From Serpula lacrymans var. lacrymans S7.9 (taxonomy: Eukaryota > Basidiomycota > Agaricomycetes > Boletales > Serpulaceae): a stretch of 64,000 nucleotides of DNA. Numbering within the stretch: position 1 is the stretch's first letter; each line of letters begins with the position of its first letter. The notes under the pieces were generated by a model. That model made no database searches and had not been told where the DNA came from. It worked only from the letters and a program-made list of their open reading frames with translations. Position numbers and translations under genes: made by a program. The stretch lies in contig NW_006763290.1 in NCBI RefSeq assembly GCF_000218685.1, positions 4,180,908 to 4,244,907 of the forward strand, in the 5' to 3' direction. Shown here piece by piece: positions 45,301 through 57,753 of this stretch.

Positions 45301-47556
45301 ATAGGTAGTTATGTTCCCTTGATACTAGAAATGGGCCTACAAAGTCCATTCCTATTGACCCCCATGATCTCCATGGGGTTGGCAGACTATACAGGAGACC
45401 CATAGGTCTTTGCGTACTGCTCTTTGTGATCTGACAGGTTCCGCATGTTTTAAAGAATTTGTCAATTTGTATCCCCATTTTGGGCTACCAATACCAGCAA
45501 TGTATATAGTTTGCTGTTTTGTTTGGTCCAAAATGGCCAAGCACCTCATGTGCTTGGTCCATGATAGATCCTGTCAGACCCTTGTCTTTTGTGATCCTCC
45601 TCGGAATGCAGAGTGCTTCCTGTCCATTCCGGTTTTTTATGAACAGCAGCCCCTCCTTCAACTTGATGGCAGAGGATGTTGTTTGATAGATTAAACTATC
45701 TTCGTTAGGACAACATAAGTGCTATAGCTATTCTTGATCTTCTGTTGAAACAAATCAGTTTTCTCTCTGAAATCCTGCAATTTTGGACCCCCTGAGAACT
45801 CCATTATTGTAGGATTGTTCTCTTCATCTATTGATTGATATAAGGGGCTCCTGGACCTTTTTTTGATGTTACAGCAAGCTCTCGAGCTTGCTGTTTCCTG
45901 TCTTTGTGTCTATCTGACACTTTCTGTCCCTTGTGTTCCCTTTCATTCCTAATGGTACAAATGGCTCACAATTCTAATAACCTGTCTATGGGCAGGTCAT
46001 CTCCCTGAGGGTCTAGTTGTGTATCTGCATTGACGTAGTCCTACCAAGGGTAGCTGTCCTCTGCATTATCATTTTTGAAGTAGTGTGATAAGCAGTCTGC
46101 CACCCTATTTGTGTCCCCAGGGACATAAATAATCTCAAAATCAAACCAAATGAGACATTCTATCCATTGAGTCTGACAACTCAATAGATTTCTTTGGGTT
46201 TTGAAAAAACTTCAAGGCTTGGTGATCTGTCACCATTTTTATTTTATACCCGAGTAGCTTCTCTTCCCATTTGAGGAGGGCTTCAAGTATTGCCAAAGTC
46301 TCTAACTTGAAGACATGGTAATGATGCTGAGCATCAGTCAACTTCTTTGACATGAAGCCTGCCAGCCTACCCCTGATACTGAGGTGTTGCAGATCACCCA
46401 TATGGGTTTTCCCATGCTCGGGTCTACTGCCTTAAGAATAGGGTATTTATATGCCATAACCTTAATGTGTTTGAAACATTGCTCATGTAAAGGTCTCCAG
46501 TGGAACAGGTGCCCATTCCTCATCATCCCTGAAATGGGGCCAGTATAGGCCGACACATCAGGCATGAAGTGCACCAGATACTCTGTCAAGCCCAGGAATT
46601 TTTGGATATTGTGCAGATTGCACACTGTCCTCCAATTCCTGATCTTAGACATCTTATCTGTGTCAGCATGAAGGCCCCTGTCATCGACCATATAACCAAG
46701 GCAGTCCAAGCTTGTGGAATAAAGATCGCACTTCTCTTTCTCTAGAAAGGGTTGTGCTTCTCTTAATTTCTCAAACACCAATGTCAGGTATTGTTTGTGA
46801 GGAACATATCATCGAGAAGTATGTGCAGAAATATTCCGATGTATTTTTGGAATATTACTGCCATTAGGCGTTGGAACGTTGCAGGGGCGTTTCAATTGCC
46901 TTGTTGCATTACATGACTGATAAAAGTCCCATATACCGTGGAAAAGGCTGTCTTCCAGACATCTTCCAGTTTAATTTGTACTTGTTTGTACGCATTAGGC
47001 ATGTCAATTTTTGAGTGGTACTTTGCTCTGGAGACATGCATTCTAATCTGACCCTGATCAGGGAATGGGGTAATATCCTTCTGAGTATTATTATTTTGTC
47101 TCCTGCAATCTATGACTGTTCTCAATGTGCTATTCTTTTTGGGAATGCACAACATTGGGGATGCCTGCGGTACACTGGTCATTTCCCACCACCCTGCAGT
47201 GGTATACTTTTCTATTTTTGCTATGAGCTGGGGCTTCATAGCATCTGAGCATCTTGGTAAATGTGCCACATACTTCTTATTGGGATTGATAAGTGGTATT
47301 TTGTGATTCACTTCCCTAAATGGGGGCATCCTGGGTGGAACTCCTCCCAGTATGTTCTTACATTGTGAGAACCATTTTTCCCTTAGTTGGGTTCTTTGGT
47401 CCTCCAACAACTCCTGTCCAGGAGTCTGCCCCTTTACTTCTTGCATTGGGTTCTCTTCCTCCATTATTTGTATAGCAGTCATCTGCTGTGCAAACTTTAT
47501 CTCTGTCCTTCTCTTTTGTGGGGCTAATTGCTCTTTTTTGTTTCTCTTAGCCATGG

Positions 47557-50026
47557 AACAAACTTGTTCTGTGGCTTTGTTATGGTTGTGATTAAATGTG
47601 CTTTTGCACGTCTGATCCCTACAGGAAAATAAGTGGGTAAGCTATACACTACATCAATTTGCTTCATCTCTAGATATTCTTTTGTTCCTACAGCCAGGAC
47701 CAAAGCTCAGAAGAGTTGTTAAATGCTGAAATTGGGAAAGGTGGAGTGCACAATGGATACTTCTTGCAATTCCAGTAGTACATTCTAACTCTCCCAATTT
47801 GCCATAGATTTTTTGCGTTTGCACCATTTTACATGGATTCTATGAGAGCTATATCATTGATTTTCAATTAGTGAGGCTGGAATGCATCTATGTTGCATCT
47901 GGCCATGAAATTTTTGCAAGCATCGTATATTTCAGTGAAGAGCTGGGCCTGTAAGTAAGTTAGTGTATGGGGCTCACTCTTTGTGGGGTGCCGCTCTTGT
48001 TGAAAGGAGTTTAAAATCACCAGGCCATGATGTTGTGCCATTCACTCGCAGATATATATGTTATACAAAGGTTCAGTTATGACCAGGAGAGAAGGAACAA
48101 GTTGTACCTTGTGTAGGTTTGTGAAGTTTTCCCAATAGCACTTACAGTTTGCAGCAGCCAAAATGCTAAAAAGGTCAATGGCCAGATTGATTTGGGGTGA
48201 GGGGTACCATTAACACCCCGTTTGAACAACCAGATTTTTCTGAGTCTTCCAATGATCCAAAATGTGAAAGGTGCAGTTGTTATGATGTCTCACAGATAGT
48301 ACAACAAGTCCTTCTTGTGTGTTTTCACACCCTAATTATATTTGAGGGGCAGGTCGTTGAAGTTGTAAATATAAAATGCATGATTATTGTAATTAGAAAA
48401 GACATGGATTTGCCTGATATGATCATTAAAGTTGGTGCAGCAGAGGTTGAGAAGGTGTTATATTGAATCAGATTGTTGTTAAGAATGTGCCATTCAACCA
48501 ACAGCAAATTGCACCTTGTTATTATTGCTTTGATTTTTGGAATGTGAATCACTGTGTAATGGTTATTATAGATGTTGGTGCAAACCTGAGCAAGAACATA
48601 CCTGTCTGGTAGCAAATTAGATGTTAGTTTTTGTATTTTGTCACTAATCAAGTGATTTTTGTCTTGAAAATAACTGTGGGCAGTGGTAAAGATATCCTGG
48701 GTGAAAGCGAAAAGGACCTACATTACAGTGGTCTGGTCAGATGCTTCAGTGTGTCAAGCAAGAGTTTGGGACGGTTTTGAAGGATCAGTCTCAGAAAACA
48801 CACCCATTAGCAGGTAAGATTGACTTCAGGAAATTCTGGGTTTCTTCAAAGAAGTGAAATGGGGAGAGGGAGAAAATGCAGGAGCATTACACTTAGTTGC
48901 AGGCATTTTTGTAGAATGGTAGGTGGGTAGTGCAATGCTAGTAAAAATCTCCATTGTTTAGTTTTAATGATTGCAATGTTGGCAAAGATGTGTAAATATG
49001 TATGTAGTGGTTTTTGTTTGGGCGCAAATTGTATCAGATGTGAGGGCAAGGGGCAGTGGAGCAAGTTTTTGGTGTGAAGAAGGTTTGAATGAATTCACAT
49101 TGTGGGGATCTGATCAGAAAGAACTTGAATTTGAAGCACATTCTAAGGGGAAAAGTCTTATAAAGAGCTCAAAGAAAAGAAGGCCACAGAAAATGTTGTT
49201 GCAATGAAAAAGTTTCAATCATAGGGTGAACCTTTAGAGATTTAGGAGATGTCGGCAGTGAACCAGCCACAAAAAAATGGAGTAGTGGTCAAGCCTGAGT
49301 CACTTGTTTTATTGCAATTGCAAGGTGAAACAAATAATATTTTTTTTCTGCAATGCTGAGCGAAAAGATGTCAGTCAGAGTTTCTAGAGAAACTATACAT
49401 ATGCTGCAAAACTAAATGTAAAATATTTCACATTTATTCATCATTTTCAAATACTAATTGTGGCTTTGAAAGCAATGATGACACATAAGCCAAGGGTTTT
49501 GGGGCTTTTATGGCATTGGAATGCCCAATGATGATAAGATATGAATGGAAAAATGAGTTGGGAAAAAAGTGGTGGAAGGAATTTGATACCCACAGTGCAC
49601 AATTGATTGACAGGAGCGAGTTGCAGGACATGTTCCATTTTGAGAGGAGCATGAACAGAGTGCAATGGAAAGCTTAACATCTACAAAATCACCAGTGTGG
49701 AGCAGAGTGTGCAATGTCTACTCTTTGACACTTGCGTGCAACTTTTTCATGACTTAGTACATTCTCTGAAGGTCAATAACATTTCATTTTCCTCATTTTT
49801 TTCATTAGCACACTTGCCAAACAAATTTTTGTCATATTTTCATCTGTAGCCACAGAAGGTGGTGTATATAGCACAGTGGACGTGTGTTGTGTGTTGTTAT
49901 TGAACATTTCTGCTCGGAGTAAGGAACTCACTACTTTGTTTACTTTGTCATTCTGGTTATTTGACAAAGGCACAGTCTCTAATGCATAAAAAGGGTTAAT
50001 AGGCATGTTTATCACATCAGACACAT
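47557..50026. other. Decayed element DNA, mostly unreadable
   Basis: This lies between the gypsy and Helitron relics. Short minus-strand frames exist (for example 48325-48651 and 49773-50066) but show no motif I can assign. They may be the eroded helicase part of the Helitron, whose PIF1-type domain should lie here; Walker motifs were not found. AT-rich and CpG-poor. Confidence 0.4.
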
Positions 50027-51460
50027 TCAATTGACCAGTACACTCACCAGCAATGTTGTCCTGCACTTTTGAAGCGTGAAAAGTGGTTGAGAGGTTGGGG
50101 AGATTCCCATGATCACTTTAACGCTGATGCTCATAAAGGTTGTGTGTGTTTTTGCATTCATGTTCAACGTCCATGTTTTTGATGTACCACGCAAATTTGA
50201 AGGGAACACATAGTGGTCAAAAGCCGCACTCCATGTTTCTTGAAGGTTTTTTAGATCAGTAATAGAGCACCATGGCTTCTTAAACAATATCAACATATTG
50301 TAACACCAAAGGTTATAATTGACATCAGCACGTGGATGCATAAAATGACCACGAGCCTTGGGTTTTTTTCCCTGAGTAGATGTCTGTTCACACATATTCA
50401 CATTTTCATCAAGCTTTGCAAGGCGAGCATTTTCTTGGCTTAAAGGCATCTTCTGTGCCAACTCAGTATATACTTAGAATAACAAATTTCCAAAGGAATA
50501 GCCATGACTGTGATAGCAATAATCTTCAATGTCCATGTTCACGGCAAAATTTTGACCATCAAAGGAGATAAGTACATCCTGCATGGAAGATTCAGGCACT
50601 TCAAATTCACTTTTGCTTGCAGATTCTTTGTTGTTAGATGTGTGAATATCATTGTCCCCTTCAACACAATGGCCAGAATCTGACAAAGCGGGATTGTGGG
50701 GACTTCAAAATTCTTGACTTTGTATGTAGCGGTCTACATCACTCCAACGTAGCAACTTAAAATTGTGGCTTTTGTAGCAGTCACCACCACCAACCAAATA
50801 ACTCATGGCTTACTGATGACACAACTCTTAACGAGCCATAATCACATTCACTGCTTTGGTGAAGAGACTTTGGTGTGTTCCATAATATTGTATTTGCTCA
50901 ATCCTTAATATTTAGTCCCATTCTGTTTTATTGCATATCTCAGGGCATCAAATCCAACGTAGACGGGCAAGGAACACATGGTAATGTAGTGTGAAATAGA
51001 ATAAACAAGAGCTTTCATGGCTTGATCAGAACCTATGTATTTTACGTCCACATTGCAATGCATCAAAAATATGACAACATTGTTGAAATTGTTAATGCAA
51101 GGGTGAAAATAGCATTGATTGAGTGGTTGGGTCTATTTCTGAGAGGGAATGAGTAGAACCATCAATACATATTCTACAATGTGAGTTGTCACGCGGTTCC
51201 CCTGCCTTGAGGTGCTTCCAGCTCATATCAGTGTGCTCATGCCATTTGCAGGTGATGGCGAGCTCTTTCACAAACAATTGGAATTTGTTCTCAGACTCTT
51301 TGTCATCTTTGAGGTTACAAGGTGCACTGCAAACACAAGGGTTTTGTAAATCTGAAGGGCAAAGACATCTAGTAAGATGATCCCTAGGGTTCTTAGTCAG
51401 CACATCAATCATACTAGGCAGCTTGCTTTTTATGATGGACTCTAGCCAATTAATCATGCG
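50027..51460 (-). pseudogene. Helitron Rep/helicase-like protein, decayed fragment
   Basis: The minus strand reads a Cys-rich segment (CLCPSDLQNPCVCSAPCNL), then CKWHEHTDMSWKHLKAGEPR, HCRICIDGSTHSL, then CINNFNNVVIFLMHCNVDVK and YIGSDQAMKALVYSISHYIT. After stops comes LWCYNMLILFKKPWCSITDL (about 50270-50330). The NN.N....L..NMDIK(Y/F)IGSG.A.KA..YYI.DYITK-like block is the hallmark of fungal Helitron-like replicase/helicase proteins, used for rolling-circle transposition. The key D and Y residues are partly changed (SISHYIT). Stops and lost helicase motifs make it inactive. Confidence 0.65.
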
Positions 51461-51869
51461 GTCTTGGTGGCATCAGTATTCATATTATCACGCAATTCCG
51501 GAGGGTTGGGGTTGCCCCGCTACCATAGAAGGAGGTGATAGTGGAGTAGTATTGCTGCAGCTGGCTTCACCAAGCTGCTGCTCAATAAGTCACATTTTGT
51601 CAGTGCTGTGGCTTTAAGTAGGCTGCAACTTTTTTAAATTAAGCTGTGGCTATTAATATGTCAAAAAAATGACTTCAGAAGTTTGTAGTAAAAAAGAAAA
51701 AAATATAACTTGTTGTACTATAAATAAAAACAGAAAAAAGTGAGGTAATATCCTTATGTGATAGCATTTTGAATACCACACCTTCAAATCCCTTTACCCC
51801 CAACTTCTGAGTAATACTCTTCACCCAAAACTGTTAGTTGTTATATAGATGAACTTTGCAAGTTGGTAG

Positions 51870-52906
51870 ATATGATGATGTTAGTTTTTTCTGATCCAGT
51901 CATGGGAATAGTTGTACAGGAAGCTATGACGTGCTGTAAGGTTGCAAAATAGATTATGAATATAACGATAGTCAGGATCCTGATTGTAGGCAAGTGAACA
52001 GGTATACAAGAGAAAGTCATGAAATTCTTTGGGAAGACCATGACATAGTGCAGCAGGTGTAGTGTGAAGTTTCTTCTTCTTAATAAGTCTGTACTTTTTC
52101 TCTTTGCTGCCCTTGATTCCCTGCCACAGAAGAGATTCACAGAGAAAGTAAGTTATAATATAGACAATTGCTTCCAAGTCATTGTGCCGGGATTGTTGGA
52201 TGCCCATGCTATGTGAGCATTGCATGATAAATAGCAAATAGTACCAAGCAACTTCTGGCCATCTTTGTAGGGAATATGTTCACCAGTGATTGGGTGTATG
52301 TTTTCCGTGCTTAAGTTAAGATCAACAAAATGCAGGATATCAGCACTTCTATTGACACCAAGAAGAAATTTTTCTGGCTTTGGATCATGGTGAAAAAGAT
52401 GATAGGAATAAAGAGTTTGAATCCATGAGGTCTGAGTAGATGTCAGCTACATTCTTGTAGTAATAAAAAATACTTGCCATTTGATCAAGCAATATTAGCA
52501 CTGTCTTAAGGCTAAACTTATGGCCACATAGATTAAAAAATTGTTCCAGTGAAGCTCCCAATAAATCCATGACCATTACACTGTTGTCTTCACAAAATCC
52601 ATACCAATATAACTTGGGGAATCCTATGTAACCTCCAAGTCGTTCATACTGTATATCTGCACCTTTGTTTAAAGATGGGTTAATAAGATATCACCAGCTT
52701 CTAGCTTAATAGCAAAATCCTCGTGATTGAGCATATCAAAGCCACACCAAACCTCTCTTTTATGATATTGGTATGATTAAAAACAAGTTTATAGAATATG
52801 TAAATATTTACCAAAAGATCCTGTGGCAATATGCTCCTCCAAACAGTACTGATAATTGATAATCATGGACAGATCAAGTTTGTCCTTTGAGGCAGTCATC
52901 CTGAGG
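51870..52906 (-). pseudogene. Casein-kinase-1-like kinase relic without catalytic motifs
   Basis: The minus strand begins MTASKDKLDLSMIINYQY ... EHIATGSFG (52840-52900), then a probable intron, VWCGFDMLNHEDFAIKLEAG with the ATP-site Lys, KLYWYGFCEDNSVMVMDLLG, ASLEQFFNLCGHKFSLKTVL and LLDQMA. HHDPKPEKFLLG stands where CK1 has HRDIKPDNFLMG, and DLNLS where DFGLA is expected. The C-lobe GIQQSRHNDLEAIVYIITYF ... LPKEFHDFLLYTCSL ends near 51870. CK1 kinases phosphorylate acidic Ser/Thr sites. The changed HRD and DFG motifs and several frame changes indicate a dead copy. It lies next to Helitron DNA, which may have carried it. Confidence 0.8.
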
Positions 52907-53290
52907 AAAAAGGGAGCCTATATACACCAAGATATACACAGAAATAAGGCAGAACAAAAGTTGAGGAAGAATTAGTTGGACTTAAAGTTGGAGTTTGAAA
53001 GAACAAAAGCCTTTTACTATATTTAGCTGCCTGGGAAAACATGATATGCAAAAGAGGACCTCAGTAACCACAAAAGTATGAATTTTTGAATACAGCCTAG
53101 ACCTAAAATGAAGAAAAAAAAAGGCATAGTACATTCACAGCAAGCCACCAAATGTAAATCATAAACACCCCAATTCATGTTTTCAGAGTAGAATGTACGG
53201 AAGCAGTTATATCTTCTAACTCAGGTAATAATATTTCCTCTGGAGTATTCCAAAATGACAATAAGTTAGATTCATCATGGCATGCAGAGA
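52907..53290. other. No gene recognised
   Basis: This is AT-rich DNA between the kinase relic and the solo LTR; nothing legible on either strand. Confidence 0.45.
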
Positions 53291-53295
53291 CTTTG

Positions 53296-53681
53296 TGTTA
53301 CGATAACACAATTTCCGGACATCTCCTTTCCTTTTTATTCTCCGCTTTAACTTTATACTTTAAGTGCCACGCGGCATTTCCCTTTCTCGCGCCGCGTTGC
53401 CTTTCTTTTACTTTTAGACTTAACTCTCTCACACAGTGGAGCTGGCCATACGGGCTAGGCCCTATGACATCATCAGCCACTGCCTTCATCAACTGTATAG
53501 TACACATGTACAAACAACCTGTAGTAGTATATATACCCCAATAGATCCAGGAGACTCCTCAGCGAGTCCTCCTGTTGTATACCAACAAACTCTCTGCAGC
53601 TTAAGGGGTAACCACTCCCTCTACATCTTCCTTATAGTGTGTTCTTGTGTGCGCCAGAGTAACTAACTCTTGGTTGTTACA
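53296..53681 (+). mobile_element. Solo LTR (gypsy-type), TSD CTTTG
   Basis: This 386-bp LTR runs TGTTACGATAACACAA...CTTGGTTGTTACA with exact CTTTG duplications (53291-53295, 53682-53686). The first ~290 bp are almost identical to the inverted copy at 14312-14701, while the last ~95 bp differ at many positions, giving a mosaic. It includes CCTATGACATCATCAG, GTATATATACCCC and the GACTC...GAGTC hairpin. Confidence 0.94.
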
Positions 53682-53686
53682 CTTTG

Positions 53687-54777
53687 AGCATTTGTAAAGC
53701 TTCCATAATGTCAGCACTGAGGTGATTTCTTCTTGGTGTGGCAGTCAAAACAGCTGAAGGAAAAACCCACTCACAAGGGACTGAGGTTCCTTGAATTGGG
53801 AGGTAGTCCAATGCCATAGAAAATAATGTGGGGAATCTGTGGGAATTCATCTGATATACAGATGCAAGAAATTAGAATCAAACAGATAAAGTATGAATTA
53901 TCCTTACCTCCCACCACTCAACAATATTGTATATTTCTCTAGGTAATGCCAGTTAGGCATTATGCTCCTCCTTAATTGATCTCAATTCAGGGGAAACATT
54001 AGCTAAGCCCATGTCTAATAATCTGTACTCCTCAGTCAAAGAACAAATGATGTCGACAGCTTGACAGTTTGTAGATCCATATAGTTGAGATGTTTGAAAT
54101 TGCTGTGTTTATGGCTAGTTAGGCTGTGTACTAGGAGTAGATATAGTACGGTGATATTTTTGTAACTAGAAACATTTGTTTCAGTAAAGGTCAACCTAAA
54201 TAGGATAAAACTACCCATACAGTTCACAATATGAGCCTATGCTGGTTCCATATACTCTATCCCCCATTTCTCAGGTATCCAGCTATATTTAACAGCAGGG
54301 TTTAAGACTATAAAAATGGAAGTTGAACATATAAATGATAAATGAAAAGAAAAAGAAAAAGATACTCATTAAAATAACATAAGCTAGATTCTCATCTGTC
54401 TATCTTGTAATACAGCAACTCTCATCTAGACATGACCAATTCGTAAACTAGGATAGCTGCAGCTAGGACTGAAACTTTCTCAAGAGATAATGTCTGCTGA
54501 GCTAAGTGCACAACCTTGAAGATAGTACCAAATATAGTGTGATGTAAGATTATATATTGAACAGATACACATCATGTATATTATAGCAATCTCAATATTT
54601 CCCCCACTCATTATGATAAAGACCCAGACCTCCACAAAATATATACCCCATATTCCTCAAAAAATTCAATCTCTTTGACTCTTATCCCGAACTTTCTTTT
54701 AAATTACAACATTGTTTCCCTATTGGTCCAATAGATCCCATTGTCACAACTTATGCTCCGGATAACCTACCTGGGGC
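53687..54777. other. No gene recognised
   Basis: This is AT-rich DNA with scattered stops in all frames and no repeat family or RNA gene identified. Confidence 0.45.
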
Positions 54778-54782
54778 CTTCC

Positions 54783-55000
54783 TAATAAAATTGGATATTG
54801 ACCAGACTAGGGATTGAACCTGGATACATGCCAGCTGCTCTACCAATTGAGCTATATGACCAAGGTTATACAATGTAGGACCTTAAACTTGATGTGTAAC
54901 CATGGACGTCTTACACAGTATAGCTGCTGCATGTTGGGCTGGCTTACAAATCAGAGGTATTATCCTATGGAGTATTGGTACGTCAGAGTATATTCTAACA
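54783..55000 (-). mobile_element. LTR-like element carrying a tRNA-like unit, copy 2 (TSD CTTCC)
   Basis: The 218-bp inverted copy of 45073-45300 has sense-strand ends TGTTAGAATATACTC...CCAATTTTATTA, with exact CTTCC duplications (54778-54782, 55001-55005). The tRNA-like part (54799-54861) has a 10-nt deletion in the anticodon/variable region but keeps the A box, the B box (GGTTCAATCC) and the TTTT tract. This is an independent insertion of the same family. Confidence 0.85.
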
Positions 55001-55289
55001 CTTCCTTCATATTGATACTATTTGAGATTATATCACGGAGGAACTCCTCTTGGCACACTTCTCTGGTCCTTTCTCCCAACCCACTTTTGAACAGAAAATT
55101 GGCCTATTCCAATACTGTCCCTTTCAAGTAGCCACCAAGGATGGTGCTCCAGGAGACGCACCAAAATATTGAGTATGTCTCCACCTATCCTTCAAAGGCA
55201 CACTCAAAAAATCAATAAACAGCTCAATTAATCCAGTCAATTTTCCTACTTGGTGGTGTATGGTACCTGAAGTAGCATAAGTTATAAGT
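55001..55289. other. Short spacer, no gene
   Basis: Nothing recognisable. ATAAGT precedes the inverted repeat at 55284-55289 and recurs just outside the partner repeat (63360-63365). Confidence 0.4.
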
Positions 55290-55457
55290 CACTTCAGGCA
55301 GCCAAAAAATTGGGGCTTTTAGCTTGATCATCCTCACCAAAAGGTTGGGGCTAAAATACCCCTTTTCATGGTCTACCTATAGCCATTAGGGACCAGACCT
55401 ATTTGACATGGGACAGTCTCATCTATTTACATAGGTCCTGTCCCTATACACATAGGG
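55290..55457 (+). repeat. Left long inverted repeat
   Basis: It begins CACTTCAGGCAGCC and contains AAATTGGGGCTTTTAGC, CATCCTCACCAAAAGG and ACATGGGACAGTCTCATC. It matches the reverse complement of 63194-63358 with only scattered differences. Confidence 0.8.
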
Positions 55458-55781
55458 ATGGTCCCTTCAAATATCATATTTCACCTGGTGCCAGACATCT
55501 AATGGGATAAGACCACAAATGCCAGCTATTTAATTTGCAGGTTACATAATAATTCCCACAGGTGTGCACTATGTGGATTGTGTGGGATAATAATAAGTAA
55601 TACAGGAGAGATTTGAGTATGGAGAATAATGGAAATATGTATCTAGCCAAAATAGGAACTATGCAGTGGTACAGCATAGCAAAACACAGAATAAAATAAG
55701 CATTTGCATATTTTAAAGCTAATAGAGCAATAAGTAACTTTTGATGCAATTATGAAATACTTTCTTGAGAGAATTGTTTTA

Positions 55782-55967
55782 ACCTAGGTGCATATGGGAC
55801 AGGACCTAATCAGATATGGGATGAGCCCTAGTGTATGTGGGATAAGATTTAGGCATATATGGGATGAGACCTAGATGTATATGGGATGGGACCTAGGTGT
55901 ATATGGGACAAGACCAAGGTGCATATGGGACAAGACCTACGCACATATGGGATGAGACCTAGGCATT
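55782..55967 (+). repeat. Degenerate minisatellite, ATATGGGA-type units
   Basis: About seven imperfect units of roughly 25 bp share a core of (C/T)ATATGGGA(C/T)(A/G)(A/G)GACCTAGG. The same core occurs singly at 61970, 62400 and 62576-62660 near the other end of the composite element, suggesting subterminal repeats. Unit length varies and there are no unique spacers, so it is not a CRISPR. Confidence 0.7.
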
Positions 55968-57616
55968 ACTTGGGAGCTTGATATTTCATTCCAAGGCCTG
56001 TCAGTGATAAGGGCAGCAGTAATAGTGGATAACTTTTGAGTGTGGCACTAAAGATGATGTAACATTGTACAGATGTGGGTCCTGGCATTGTTGAAGGTCT
56101 ACAGTATTATTACAGGGACTATGTTGTCTGTTTCAGTTCTTGCAAGTTGTAACAATTGTTGCCAATATTATTTCAGAAGAAGGCAATAAACAGCTTCTGG
56201 CATAACAGGGATTTAAGCCTTGATTCCTTCAATATCAATTCTGAGCATTTTTAAACATCCAACCATAAGTTGAGGAGGTCTTCTAGCTATCTGCATTCTC
56301 ATACCTATTTGTTGGTTACTGGGTGCAATCATTTTGTTCTGGAGATCCCCATATATGATGAAAATTTCTGATTGTTTGTCCAAGAAGTGGAGTTCCTGAT
56401 GAATTACATTGAGGTTGACTTATGACTTCTATAAAGATGTAGTGTGCTCCACTTTTAGTGGAAGTAGAGGAGCATAATAGCATAATAGCATTGACTTATG
56501 CTCTAGGTGTTGATAAGAGATTTCGTTGGGTATTGTAGTTGTCAACCAATTCCTTCCACAAGCTAATACACAATGGTGACACTATAGACCACTATGTTCA
56601 GTAATTTTTTATAAACATGTTTTTTATACATCTGGCCTTGCTACCTTGAATTCATATATAAACATCAGTGTGAGTTTATTATGACTGAGAATATCTGTGG
56701 AGATGAAATCAAGCGTGTTGGTTTTAGTAGCATATAGGTCTTTTCTAGTTAAGCTGCCATTTAGTCTTTTGTCATTTCTTTCTTGGACTGGGTGCATTTG
56801 CATTTAATTTTATTGTAGCTAGTGTAGTTGCACTCTGATCTTTATCTAGCTTATCTTGTACAGTGACCATAGTAGCTTATTGTCAACAATATTGAAAAAT
56901 AAATATTGATGTTGTCAGGTTTGGGCAGACCTAGCGTTTTAAGGAGTTGTTGGCTTAGCTGCAGATATATTGTTGAGTGGTCCTGTGAATTGTTTATCAA
57001 ATGAGGTTTCAGGTCCTCTAGAATTCAAAGGAATAGGAATAGCTATTCTATTAGTTATTTGAAGATATTGTCTTTCTCAGATGATTATATATATATAAAT
57101 ACATTCCCAGATTACACTATAGTCCCAAATGTAATAGCTGGAAGAATTTTAGAAGTGGCAGTTAGGTAAGTTTGACTGGGTTTTGTAAGGATATTCCTGG
57201 GTTGTCAGTGGAAAATTTTGTTTGAAAATATTGCTACAGTGATGTTGAGATAAAAGTAGGAGCTACACTTATATAGCTATAAGTACAAAGCATATAAGAC
57301 AAATATAACACACTGAATGGATAGGGTCACCAACATTTAGCAAATGTATTTTGGTAGCAAAATCCTCAACTTCTGTAATTGTGGACTTGTTCTTTGAGGA
57401 TCCAAATGCTATGGTTTTGGTGTATATTTCTTGGTATGTATACATTTAAAATGATAGGTTTCTTAAGACGGTGAATTTTGTACTATTGTTGGCTCCAGGG
57501 TATTGTTTATAGTGTTGCCACAGTTTGGTTATAGATAGGTTTTAATTAGTTATTATTAGTTAAGCCCTAATCTGGTTTATAAAATTTATAAAAACCACAG
57601 TTTCAGTTTAATATTA
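55968..57616. other. Non-coding interior of the composite element
   Basis: This AT-rich stretch is closed in all frames; no protein, RNA or repeat was identified. It precedes the TA at which the mariner-like element inserted. Confidence 0.45.
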
Positions 57617-57753
57617 TAGCTGATTTGGAAAACATTGGCTGCGCCAGCTTTTTCTCTCGTGTCTGTTCTAGCTTAGTAATATGATCTAAATTCCAAAAAT
57701 AGAAACAACATGGAATCCCAGCAGCTGCAAACATGTAACCCATCGATAACACT

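Larger units (their letters stand above)
44515..47556 (-). pseudogene. Ty3/gypsy chromovirus pol, decayed
   Basis: On the minus strand: a linker, then reverse transcriptase (ASPMLCIPKKNSTLRTVIDC, RRQNNNTQKDITPFPD, SKIDMPNAYKQV; the catalytic site reads LLDDM in a shifted frame near 46800), RT thumb (DCLGYMVDDRGLHAD), RNase H (KKLTDAQHHYHVFKLETLAI, VTDHQALKFF, IYVPGDTNRVADCLSH) and integrase (CGTCQITKSSTQRPMG, SIGMDFVGPF). The C-terminus has a clear chromodomain (EFLVLWKGYGDEDRTWEP, 44650-44800) that in this class targets chromatin. Frame breaks lie near 46890, 46390 and 45270, and a 228-bp element interrupts the integrase at 45073-45300. Flanking LTRs are absent. The 3' end matches 23120-23480. 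Confidence 0.9.

Noticed and set aside
54814..55131. 105-codon plus-strand frame and similar frames in 45 kb.
   Set aside because: They are translations of the tRNA-bearing element and do not continue into any recognisable protein.
55782..55967. CRISPR-like repeat array.
   Set aside because: Units are degenerate, of variable length and without unique spacers, and the genome is eukaryotic; it is a minisatellite or subterminal repeat.
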